DNA from: an uncultured Butyricimonas sp.
GTDB lineage: Bacteria; Bacteroidota; Bacteroidia; Bacteroidales; Marinifilaceae
Assembly (NCBI GenBank): GCA_944320555.1
Contig: CALUHX010000036.1
Coordinates: 1-34,241 of the forward strand
Direction of reading: 5' to 3'
DNA: 34,241 nt
How positions within the stretch are numbered: the stretch's first letter is position 1; each line of letters begins with the position of its first letter. The notes under the pieces are model-generated. The model was not told the DNA's origin. It did no database searches and saw nothing but the letters and a program-made list of their open reading frames with translations. A program made the translations under genes and the position numbers. Shown piece by piece: positions 17,403 to 24,987 of this stretch.

Positions 17403-18326
17403 ATGAAAGCGATACGGTTAATAATGGGAATGGCGTTTTTAGCTTTGACGGCCTGTTATGAAGAAGATAAATTGACACCCTCGGAAGAAGGTGAGAATGT
17501 TTATAACGGAGAATATACTTTGCCTCAGGGAAATCATGATTATGATAATGATATCCTTGAATTGTTCTCGAAGTATCAAACGATGTTTCTTTACAAGTAT
17601 GAGCCTCACGATATTTATTATAATTATAATACGGATGCGTATCTTGGTGGAAGTTACGATGCCGAAAAAGATTCCACGTATTCCGGAATGTTTGATATTC
17701 CTTCTGATGAAGCGTGGGTTGGTAAACAATTGGATTTGTTGAAGGAATTGTGGTTGGGATATTATCCGGATGATTTTCTTTTGAAGCGGTTGCCGCAAAA
17801 GGTGTATATGGTGGACAGTTTGTTTTCCGCCGCAGACGGTAGAGGTACTCCATTGCAGAATCTGAGAACGAATTTGTTGGTGTGGAGTGGGGGTGATTAT
17901 ATGTTGGTCACTTATGGCGATGAACGTGTTCAAGCTATGACGAGGGAGGAGAAATTTGAATATAAAATAGAGTTGAATCTCGAATTTTTAATGGGACTTG
18001 ATTTGCCGGTAACTGCGGCTTTTAGTGGAGTTAGCAATTATAAGATATTTTCTAATATAAATAATCAGCAATATATTTATCAGTATGGTTTCTTGAATTG
18101 GAATAATTCGACAACTCCACAGGATGACTGGCTTAGTTATTTGGAATTGGCAGTTTCTGTTCCTTATGAGGAACTAATCGTAGAAGGTCCGAATGGCTTT
18201 TTGCATCCTTCAAAGGATTCAAGAGGATTGATTAGTCAAAAGTACGAGTTGATAGTCGAACATTTTTTGTCAGAGTATCAAATCGATTTGAAAAAAATAG
18301 GGAGAGATTTTGCTGAAGAAAATTGA
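17403..18326 (+). CDS. Lipoprotein resembling SusCD-associated HExxH metallohydrolases, active site absent
   Basis: A 307-residue lipoprotein. The signal peptide MKAIRLIMGMAFLALTAC gives Cys18, followed by the acidic YEED typical of surface lipoproteins. The layout resembles the family named substrate import-associated zinc metallohydrolase lipoproteins (Peptidase_Mx1-like), which occupy this position after susD. Shared traits are an N-terminal helix with KY, a middle segment LLKRLPQKVYMV, a C-terminal segment PQDDWLSYLELAVS where the family has a D-F-x-E helix, and the ending ISQKYELIVEHFLSEYQIDL. Where the family has IEHEFAHILH, this protein has IELNLEFLMG (residues 189-198), so the HExxH zinc motif (191-195) is gone. 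The homology is judged by eye and is not certain. A binding rather than catalytic role is inferred. Confidence 0.65.
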   Translation: MKAIRLIMGMAFLALTACYEEDKLTPSEEGENVYNGEYTLPQGNHDYDNDILELFSKYQTMFLYKYEPHDIYYNYNTDAYLGGSYDAEKDSTYSGMFDIPSDEAWVGKQLDLLKELWLGYYPDDFLLKRLPQKVYMVDSLFSAADGRGTPLQNLRTNLLVWSGGDYMLVTYGDERVQAMTREEKFEYKIELNLEFLMGLDLPVTAAFSGVSNYKIFSNINNQQYIYQYGFLNWNNSTTPQDDWLSYLELAVSVPYEELIVEGPNGFLHPSKDSRGLISQKYELIVEHFLSEYQIDLKKIGRDFAEEN

Positions 18327-18352
18327 GTTGGTATAAAAAAGATCTTGTAAAT

Positions 18353-19273
18353 ATGAGTGAAGCAGTCGTTAAAGTGAAGAATTTGTCGCATCGTTATAGT
18401 ATACAATGGGCGATAAAAGATATTAATTTTGAAATACCAGAAAAAGGGATTTTCGGTCTATTGGGGTCAAATGGGGCGGGGAAATCTACGATTATGAATA
18501 TTTTGTGTGGAGTTTTAAAGCCGACCCAGGGCGATGTTCAGATTAAAGGGATTTCAATGAGCGAGAATCCGGTCGTTGCCAAACAGTACATAGGTTTTCT
18601 GCCTCAAGATCCTCCTGTGCACGTGGAGTTGACAGTAGAGGAATATCTTTCTTTTTGTGCTGGTTTGCGAGGAATCCCTCGGGAAAAAGCTCGTAAGGCG
18701 GTTGATGAGGTTATGGAACGATGTGCGATTGCGCATTTTAGAAAACGCTTGATACGTAATTTGTCCGGAGGATATCGGCAAAGAGTGGGTATCGCTCAAG
18801 CGATAATCCATAGCCCTGATTTTGTGGTCTTGGATGAGCCGACTAATGGATTGGATCCTAATCAAATATTGGAAATACGTCGATTGATAAAGGAAATTGC
18901 AGAAGAACGGACCGTGCTTTTGTCTACTCATATGTTGTCTGAAGTCCAAGCTCTTTGTGATAACATACGAATGATAGAGCATGGTAAAATTGTATTTGAT
19001 GGTACTGTGGCTGACTTTGATAATTATTTGACTCCGAGTTCAATGATTGCGACTTTGTTGGCCATGCCAAGTGTGGAAGAAATATCCACACTTCCTCACC
19101 TTATTCGCGTGGAAGAGTTGGGAGGAACGCAATATCGGTTGGTGTTTGACGATTTGACGGATATTGCGGACCAAATCGTTGAGGCTTGTGTTGCGAGGAA
19201 GTGGCGTTTGGCGGAAATACGGATTGAGAAAAGTTCATTGAATGAAATATTTGCAGAGTTGTCGAAAAAATAA
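18353..19273 (+). CDS. ABC transporter ATP-binding protein, GldA-like
   Basis: A 306-residue ABC ATPase of the ABC-2 exporter type. Walker A GSNGAGKST is at residues 38-46, the Q-loop is in GFLPQDPPV, the signature is LSGGYRQRVG, Walker B is VVLDEPTNGLD and the H-loop is STH. The C-terminal 80 residues form the regulatory extension common in GldA/NosF/CcmA-type ATPases. Start MSEAVVKVKNL is preferred over an upstream in-frame ATG (18323) that overlaps the lipoprotein stop, because the ABC fold starts immediately after it. It lies 26 bases after the lipoprotein and 10 bases before the permease, so it most likely energises that protein. Codon use is AT-rich like its neighbours. Confidence 0.94.
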   Translation: MSEAVVKVKNLSHRYSIQWAIKDINFEIPEKGIFGLLGSNGAGKSTIMNILCGVLKPTQGDVQIKGISMSENPVVAKQYIGFLPQDPPVHVELTVEEYLSFCAGLRGIPREKARKAVDEVMERCAIAHFRKRLIRNLSGGYRQRVGIAQAIIHSPDFVVLDEPTNGLDPNQILEIRRLIKEIAEERTVLLSTHMLSEVQALCDNIRMIEHGKIVFDGTVADFDNYLTPSSMIATLLAMPSVEEISTLPHLIRVEELGGTQYRLVFDDLTDIADQIVEACVARKWRLAEIRIEKSSLNEIFAELSKK

Positions 19274-19283
19274 ATTAGGCATT

Positions 19284-21590
19284 ATGAGAAAAATTTACGA
19301 AATAGCGAAAGCAGAATTACAGACATTGTTTTATTCTCCGGTAGCTTGGTTGATTATTGTTATTTTCGTTTTTCAAATCAGTTTGATTTTTTCTTCTGTG
19401 TTGGAAACAATGGTGACGACAACAATGATGGGGTATCAGAATAGTGCGCTGACGATGAAGATATTTGCGAATCCTATGGGAAATGGGCTTTTGTTTCAGG
19501 TGCAAAATTATCTTTATCTTTACATCCCGTTGTTGACGATGGGATTGATGAGTCGAGAGTTTAGTAGTGGATCGATAAAATTGTTGTATTCTTCTCCAGT
19601 GACCAATGCTCAGATTATTTTTGGTAAATATATTTCCATGTTGGTGTACGCTTTATTATTGACGTTTATTGTGGGAGTATATGTGTTGTTTGGATGCTGT
19701 GTGATTGAAAATGTGGAATGGAAGTGGTTGTTGACAGGGTTGTTGGGCATCTTTTTATTGATTTGTACGTATGCGGCAATCGGTTTGTTTATGTCTAGTT
19801 TGACTTCATACCAGATAGTGGCAGCGATTGGAACATTGACTGTTCTTGCAATTCTGAATTATATAGGTAGATTGTGGCAAGATATTGAATTTGTTCGGGA
19901 TATTACCTATTGGTTCTCGTTATCAGGACGTTCCACATCCTTTTTGTTAGGTTTCATTGGTAGTGAAAATGTGATTTATTTTGTCGCTGTCATCGCTTTG
20001 TTCTTGGCATTGACTATTGTTCGATTGCAGGCTTGTCGCCAAAAGGCTCGTTGGACGACTTCTGTTATGAAATATATGACAATTATTGTGTTGACGATAG
20101 TGGTCGGTTATATCACTTCTCGTCCTGGAATGAAACATTATTATGATGCGACTAAAAATAAAGTAAATACATTAACGCCTAATAGTCAGGCTGTGGTGGA
20201 AAAAATGGAGGGAGGACTTACGATTACTACTTATATGAATATATTGGATGATGCCAATATCGGAATCGCTTTTCCTCGTTATGTGAATGCGGATATGGCA
20301 CGATTTAGCCAATATCAGCGTTTTAAGCCGGAGATAAAATTGAAATATGTTTATTATTATGATTCTATCAATAATCCGAGCCTGGAACGCCGTTTCCCGA
20401 ATATGACTATGGAAGAAAGGGCAAAACGTCTTATGGAACTTTACAAAGTGAGTCCTCGTCTTTTTTTGAAACCGGGAGAAGTTGATAAGTTGACAGATCT
20501 CTCTCAAGAAGGAAAAACTTTTGTTCGGGAACTGGTTAGAGAAAATGGACGGCGTACGTTCTTGCGTATTTATGATGATTTTGAGAAACTTCCTTCTGAG
20601 GCGGAGATTACGGCAGCCTTTAAGCGTATCACGATGGATTTGCCTGTTGTTGGATTTGTACAGGGACATGGGGAGCGTTCCATTGAGGATTTGGACAATA
20701 AGAGTTTTTCCGCTTTTGTTAATAATCGACATTTTAGGCAATCGTTGATAAATCAAGGGTTTGATGCGAAAGAAGTGATACTTGACAGGCCGATTTCGGA
20801 TAGTGTCGGCATTTTGGTGGTGGCGGATCCACGGGAAAAATATACGGAATCAGAATTGCAGTATTTGAAAGAATATATTAATCGGGGAGATAATCTGATT
20901 GTGTTGGGTGAGCCTCAAAGAAATGACGTGTTGAATCCTTTGACAAATTATTTAGGGGTCGCTTTGCAATCTGCGGAATTGTTTAATGCGGGAGAATACA
21001 TAGATCTTACTCAGGCTCGTGTTACGGAGTCGATAACAAAGTTTGATTTGTTGTATAATTTGCATGGATTGTATTGGACAAAGGCGGTGATCTCTATGCC
21101 GGGAGCTGGAGCATTGGAATATTCACCTGTTCAAGATTTTGATATGACAAAGCTTTTTGTGACCGATTCTTTGGCATGGGGAGAGATGCAGCCTTTTTAT
21201 TGGGGAGATGAAGAACAGAAGCCTACATGTGACACAACTGTCGGAGAAAGGCAGGGGGAATACACTGTAGGGCTTGCTCTGACGAGAAAAGTGGGGAAAA
21301 AGAATCAAAAGATTGTTGTGTTAGGAGATGCAGATTGTTTGAGTAATGGAGAGTTAAGCAGCAGTAGGCGGGGGGTGCGTGCTGCAAACTTTTTGATGAT
21401 TCCAGGTTTTTTCCATTGGATGTCTGATGGGGAAGTCCCGGTAGATATTCGTCGTCCTGCTTTTCAAGACAACGTATTGAATCTGACCTATGATGGCATG
21501 AAATGGGTTTCTGCATCGTTTCAATGGGTATTTCCTGGGATTTTATTGTTGTTGGCTTTGTTTATTTGGATAAGGAGAAAGAGTCGGTGA
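19284..21590 (+). CDS. Fused ABC-2 permease and GldG-like periplasmic domain protein
   Basis: A 768-residue protein that joins two parts usually encoded separately as gldF and gldG. Residues 1 to about 250 form an ABC-2 permease with six membrane segments (PVAWLIIVIFVFQISLIF first; LMSREFSSGSIKLLYSSPV is the typical coupling segment). A seventh helix (TIIVLTIVVGYITS) leads to a large extracytoplasmic GldG/ABC_transp_aux domain with the family phrases VNTLTPNSQAVV, VVGFVQGHGERS, LVVADPREKYTESEL and VVLGDADCLSNGEL. A final helix (WVFPGILLLLALFIWI) and basic tail end the protein. It partners with the upstream ATPase. Start MRKIYEIAKAELQTLFYSP is the standard permease start. True gliding is not implied by the GldFG resemblance alone. 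What it moves is unknown. Confidence 0.9.
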   Translation: MRKIYEIAKAELQTLFYSPVAWLIIVIFVFQISLIFSSVLETMVTTTMMGYQNSALTMKIFANPMGNGLLFQVQNYLYLYIPLLTMGLMSREFSSGSIKLLYSSPVTNAQIIFGKYISMLVYALLLTFIVGVYVLFGCCVIENVEWKWLLTGLLGIFLLICTYAAIGLFMSSLTSYQIVAAIGTLTVLAILNYIGRLWQDIEFVRDITYWFSLSGRSTSFLLGFIGSENVIYFVAVIALFLALTIVRLQACRQKARWTTSVMKYMTIIVLTIVVGYITSRPGMKHYYDATKNKVNTLTPNSQAVVEKMEGGLTITTYMNILDDANIGIAFPRYVNADMARFSQYQRFKPEIKLKYVYYYDSINNPSLERRFPNMTMEERAKRLMELYKVSPRLFLKPGEVDKLTDLSQEGKTFVRELVRENGRRTFLRIYDDFEKLPSEAEITAAFKRITMDLPVVGFVQGHGERSIEDLDNKSFSAFVNNRHFRQSLINQGFDAKEVILDRPISDSVGILVVADPREKYTESELQYLKEYINRGDNLIVLGEPQRNDVLNPLTNYLGVALQSAELFNAGEYIDLTQARVTESITKFDLLYNLHGLYWTKAVISMPGAGALEYSPVQDFDMTKLFVTDSLAWGEMQPFYWGDEEQKPTCDTTVGERQGEYTVGLALTRKVGKKNQKIVVLGDADCLSNGELSSSRRGVRAANFLMIPGFFHWMSDGEVPVDIRRPAFQDNVLNLTYDGMKWVSASFQWVFPGILLLLALFIWIRRKSR

Positions 21591-21630
21591 TGTGCTAATG
21601 TGATTCGGATATAATTGGTGCGTGTAAAGT

Positions 21631-21665
21631 ACCCGCCATTGGCAGAAATCATGTCAATGGCGGGT
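21631..21665. terminator. Candidate bidirectional terminator hairpin
   Basis: ACCCGCCATTG (21631-21641) and CAATGGCGGGT (21655-21665) form a perfect 11-bp stem with a 13-base loop, 40 bases after the permease stop. The T tract is weak on both strands. It would end the fecR-susC-ABC transcript rightward and the ATPase remnant leftward. Confidence 0.55.
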
Positions 21666-21666
21666 T

Positions 21667-21887
21667 TCAATAATCCTCGCAGAGGTAGTCGTAGACGGGG
21701 CGGATGGTGATGGAGTGGCCGTTGTGGGTTATGTCGGAGTATTCATGGTCGGTGAGCAGGAGGAGGTGGTCGCAGCCGGTTTTCCGGGCGGCGAGGAGGA
21801 GGCCTGTGATTTCCCGTTTGCGGGTTTTGTCTTTTGAATGTCGTAGGACACTTGGATGACCAAAAAAGGAGTTCTTTGAATTAGTTT
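21667..21887 (-). pseudogene. 3' remnant of an AAA-family ATPase gene, frameshifted
   Basis: Reading the minus strand, the frame ending at the TGA at 21669-21667 encodes KRE-ITGLLLAARKTGCDHLLLLTDHEYS then a short segment and RPVYDYLCEDY. This is the usual end of Bacteroidota ATPases of the AAA_14/DUF4143 type. Upstream coding sense continues in another frame as FLVIQVSYDIQ (about 21865-21830), and that frame meets a stop at 21890-21888. The shift falls in the T-rich tract near 21825-21836. No Walker motifs remain, so this is a decayed end of a gene of roughly 400 codons. Confidence 0.72.
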
Positions 21888-21969
21888 CTAAACATTGTAC
21901 TTGCTGATGGACTCCGCTTTAGAATTTTTTTCGGGGGAGGAGTGCGGGGATGTGACAAATTCTTATTAT

Positions 21970-22003
21970 TTTCGCCAAATTGTTTATGGCAGAATTAAAT
22001 TTG
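21970..22003 (+). promoter_or_regulatory. Candidate aspS promoter
   Basis: TAAATTTG (21996-22003) matches TAnnTTTG exactly, with a TTTC (21970-21973) 22 bases upstream as an imperfect -33 box. It lies only 7 bases before the ATG, which would give an almost leaderless message. TATTTTCG upstream (starting 21967) is a one-mismatch alternative. Confidence 0.4.
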
Positions 22004-22010
22004 AGACATT

Positions 22011-23768
22011 ATGTATAGAACACATACTTGTGGACAGTTGAGAATAGAGGACGCGGGCAAGAGCGTTTGCCTTAGCGGCTGGGTGCAGAAGGTGAGGAAG
22101 CTGGGGGCGATGACGTTCGTGGATTTGCGCGACCGGTACGGAATCACGCAGTTGGTGGTGGAGGAGCACGCTCCGGACGAGGTGAGGGAGACTGTGGCGC
22201 GGCTGGGGCGGGAGTTCGTGATTCAGGCGAAAGGGACCGTCGTCGAACGGGCCAGCAAGAACGGGAAGATTCCGACGGGGGACGTGGAAATCAGGGTGGA
22301 GGAGTTGACGGTGCTGAGCGAGTCGGAGGTGCCGCCGTTCACGATAGAGGACCAGACGGACGGGGGGGACGAAATCCGGATGAGGTACCGTTATCTGGAC
22401 TTGCGCCGGCCGTGTGTGCGGAGGAATCTGGAGTTGCGGCACCGGATGGCGCAGTTGGTGAGGAATTATTTGAGCGAGCGGGGCTTTATCGAGGTGGAGA
22501 CTCCGGTGCTTATCAAGAGCACGCCGGAGGGGGCGCGGGATTTCGTGGTGCCGTCGCGGATGAACCGGGGGCAGTTCTACGCCCTGCCGCAAAGCCCGCA
22601 GACGTTCAAGCAGTTGCTGATGGTGTCGGGGTTCGACAGGTATTTCCAGATTGTGAAATGTTTCCGGGACGAGGACCTGCGGGCCGACCGGCAGCCGGAG
22701 TTCACCCAGATAGACTGCGAGATGTCTTTCGTGGAGCAGGAGGACGTGCAGGAGGTGTTCGAGGGAATGATCCGGCATTTGTTCAAGGAGGTGAGGGGCG
22801 TGGAGATTCCGCCGATGGAGCGGATGACGTGGAAGGAGGCGATGGAGCGGTACGGGTGCGACAAGCCGGACTTGCGTTTCGGGATGAGGATAAACGAGCT
22901 GACGGACATCGCCAAGGGGAAGGGCTTCGGGGTGTTCGACGGCGCGGATTACATCGGGGCGATTTGCGCCCCGGGATGTGCGGGATACACCCGCAAGCAA
23001 CTTGACGAGCTGACGGAGTTCGTGAAGCGGTCGCAAATCGGGGCCAAAGGATTGGTTTACGTGAAGTGGAACGAGGACGGGACGATGAAGTCGTCGGTGG
23101 ACAAGTTCTACGGGGAGACCGACCTGCGGGCGTGGATGGAAAGATGCGGGGGGCAAGCGGGCGACTTGTTGCTTATCCTGGTGGGCCCGAAGATGAAGAC
23201 GCTGCCGCAGTTGTGCGAGTTGCGCCTGGAGATGGGCAACCGCCTGGGGCTGCGGGACAAGAACGTGTTCAAGGCGCTGTGGGTGGTGGATTTCCCGCTG
23301 CTGGAGTGGGACGAGGAGACGCAACGCTTCTATGCCATGCACCATCCGTTCACGGCGCCGAAGCCGGAGGACATCCCGTTGATGGACACCGACCCGGGAC
23401 GGGTGCGGGCGAACGCCTACGACATGGTGATCAACGGGGTGGAGGTCGGCGGAGGGTCCATCCGAATCCACGACTCGGCGTTGCAGTCGAAGATGTTCGA
23501 TTGTCTCGGCTTCACGCACGAGGCGGCGCAGGCGCAGTTCGGGTTCCTGATGGGGGCGTTCAAGTACGGGGCGCCGCCCCACGGGGGAATCGCCTTCGGG
23601 TTCGACCGTCTGGCGTCGATGTTCGCCGGGTTGGACAGCATACGCGACGTAATCGCTTTCCCGAAGAACAATTCGGGGCGCGACGTGATGATTGATTCCC
23701 CGTCGGAGATTTCCCGGGAGCAGCTGGACGAGTTGGGAATCGAGTTGCAGAAGACAGAGAAGAAATGA
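22011..23768 (+). CDS. aspS: Aspartyl-tRNA synthetase
   Basis: A 585-residue bacterial-type class II synthetase that charges tRNA-Asp. It has the N-terminal anticodon-binding OB fold ([24 protein letters not shown]), motif 2 ([23 protein letters not shown], about residues 216-238), the bacterial insertion (GAD domain, about residues 290-410) and motif 3 ([16 protein letters not shown] near residue 530). Length is normal for the bacterial enzyme. It is monocistronic by appearance, with a terminator directly after it, and GC-rich (39/60 in the line at 22801). Confidence 0.97.
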   Translation: MYRTHTCGQLRIEDAGKSVCLSGWVQKVRKLGAMTFVDLRDRYGITQLVVEEHAPDEVRETVARLGREFVIQAKGTVVERASKNGKIPTGDVEIRVEELTVLSESEVPPFTIEDQTDGGDEIRMRYRYLDLRRPCVRRNLELRHRMAQLVRNYLSERGFIEVETPVLIKSTPEGARDFVVPSRMNRGQFYALPQSPQTFKQLLMVSGFDRYFQIVKCFRDEDLRADRQPEFTQIDCEMSFVEQEDVQEVFEGMIRHLFKEVRGVEIPPMERMTWKEAMERYGCDKPDLRFGMRINELTDIAKGKGFGVFDGADYIGAICAPGCAGYTRKQLDELTEFVKRSQIGAKGLVYVKWNEDGTMKSSVDKFYGETDLRAWMERCGGQAGDLLLILVGPKMKTLPQLCELRLEMGNRLGLRDKNVFKALWVVDFPLLEWDEETQRFYAMHHPFTAPKPEDIPLMDTDPGRVRANAYDMVINGVEVGGGSIRIHDSALQSKMFDCLGFTHEAAQAQFGFLMGAFKYGAPPHGGIAFGFDRLASMFAGLDSIRDVIAFPKNNSGRDVMIDSPSEISREQLDELGIELQKTEKK

Positions 23769-23776
23769 GGAAGAGG

Positions 23777-23813
23777 CGCGCGGGGATGGGTTGCCTTCCC
23801 GGCGCGCTTTTTC
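23777..23813 (+). terminator. Rho-independent terminator of aspS
   Basis: GCGCGCGGGGA (23777-23787) pairs with TCCCGGCGCGC (23798-23808), with one mismatch, around a 10-base loop. Five T follow (23809-23813). It begins 9 bases after the aspS stop. Confidence 0.88.
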
Positions 23814-23832
23814 TGCGATAATGGTTTAGCCC

Positions 23833-24960
23833 GTGTTGTTCAAAGATGTCATCGGCCAAGAGGAGATAAAAGAGCGTCTGATTGCCTCCGCGCAATCGGG
23901 GCGGGTGAGCCACGCCCAGTTGTTCGCAGGGTCGACGGGCGCGGGGACGCTGGCGTTGGCGCTGGCATTGACGCAGTACCTGCTGTGCACGGGGGAGAAG
24001 CGGGGGGACGCATGCGGGACGTGTCCGGAGTGCCGGAAGATGCAGAAGCTGATTCACCCCGACGTGCATTTCGTGTTTCCGGTGGTGAAGTCGGCCAAGG
24101 TGAAGTCGCCGGTGAGCGACGAGTACGCCCGGGAGTGGCGGGAGATGTTGCTTCGCTCGCCTTACGTGGACATGGAGGACTGGCTGGCGTCGATGGGCGC
24201 GGACGAGAATGCGCAGGCGTTGATATACACGGAGGAGAGCGGCAATATCCTGCGGAAGCTGAGCCTGAAGTCGTTCGAGTCGGAGTACAAGGTGATGATT
24301 ATCTGGCAGCCGGAGAAGATGAGTCCGGAATGCGCCAACAAATTGCTGAAGATATTGGAGGAGCCGTATCCCAACACGGTGTTCCTGCTGGTGGCGGAGC
24401 GTCCGGAGGCGATGCTCAAGACAATCCTGTCGCGCGCGCAGCGGGTGAACGTGCCACCCTTGTCGCAAGGGGACATCGCGGATGAGCTTGTGGCGCGCAA
24501 GCGTCTGACGAGGGAGGCGGCCGAGGAGGCGGCCCACGTGGCGGCGGGGAGCTGGCTGAAGGCGGTCCGCATGTTGGAGGAGACGGAGGAGGACGCTTAC
24601 AATCAGGAGAAGTTCGTGCAGATGATGCGTTTGTGCTGGGAGAGGAAGATGTTGCCGGTGAACGAGTTCGTGAACGAAATCGCCTCGTTGGGTCGGGAGC
24701 GGGAGAAGAGTTTCCTGGCGCACTGCCTTTGCATGTTGCGGGAGAATTTCGCCCGCAATTTCGGGATTGACCGTATCGTGTACATGACGGGCCGGGAGAG
24801 GCAGTTCTCGACGAGGTTTTCGCCGTACGTGCACGAGGGGAACATCGTGCGGCTGTACGAGGAGTTTGAGCGGGCGTACGGCGACGTGACCCGCAACGGG
24901 AATGGAAAGATTATATTCACGGACTTGTGCATCAAGGTGATGCAGAACATAAGGCCGTGA
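23833..24960 (+). CDS. holB: DNA polymerase III delta' subunit
   Basis: A 375-residue clamp-loader subunit that helps load the sliding clamp during replication. The fold begins FKDVIGQEEIKERL. The zinc module is Cys52, Cys61, Cys64 and Cys67. KLLKILEEP and the sensor-like LLVAERPEAMLKTILSRAQ are typical. The P-loop position reads GSTGAGT (33-39) with Thr in place of the catalytic Lys, so it cannot bind ATP normally. This fits delta', which is the non-ATPase subunit in well-studied loaders. The start is GTG at 23833, with an immediate TTG alternative, since no ATG precedes the conserved start. It is followed by ricT, as in many Bacteroidota and Firmicutes genomes, where the two genes are neighbours. 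Confidence 0.94.
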   Translation: MLFKDVIGQEEIKERLIASAQSGRVSHAQLFAGSTGAGTLALALALTQYLLCTGEKRGDACGTCPECRKMQKLIHPDVHFVFPVVKSAKVKSPVSDEYAREWREMLLRSPYVDMEDWLASMGADENAQALIYTEESGNILRKLSLKSFESEYKVMIIWQPEKMSPECANKLLKILEEPYPNTVFLLVAERPEAMLKTILSRAQRVNVPPLSQGDIADELVARKRLTREAAEEAAHVAAGSWLKAVRMLEETEEDAYNQEKFVQMMRLCWERKMLPVNEFVNEIASLGREREKSFLAHCLCMLRENFARNFGIDRIVYMTGRERQFSTRFSPYVHEGNIVRLYEEFERAYGDVTRNGNGKIIFTDLCIKVMQNIRP

Positions 24961-24987
24961 GTGGACAATAATAATAGAGACAGAGTT

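Larger units (their letters stand above)
21591..22010. other. Intergenic region between the permease and aspS
   Basis: These 420 bases contain a hairpin (21631-21665), the frameshifted tail of a minus-strand ATPase gene (21667-21887), and the aspS promoter region (about 21960-22010). Composition turns back to GC-rich just after the hairpin, so the right edge of the AT-rich cassette lies here. Confidence 0.7.

Noticed and set aside
15858-18326. The susCD locus as a polysaccharide-utilisation locus
   Set aside because: No glycoside hydrolase, polysaccharide lyase, esterase or sulfatase gene is present in the locus or near it, so naming a glycan substrate would be unsupported.
12930-21640. The AT-rich cassette as a transposon or integrative element
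   Set aside because: No transposase, integrase, terminal inverted repeats or target-site duplication was seen at the edges. The left junction is inside a reading frame, which fits homologous recombination better.
24961-24987. GTG at 24961 as the ricT start
   Set aside because: It abuts the holB stop and adds a polar, Asn-rich nine-residue leader. The ATG at 24988 has better spacing and is the simpler choice, though the GTG is not excluded.
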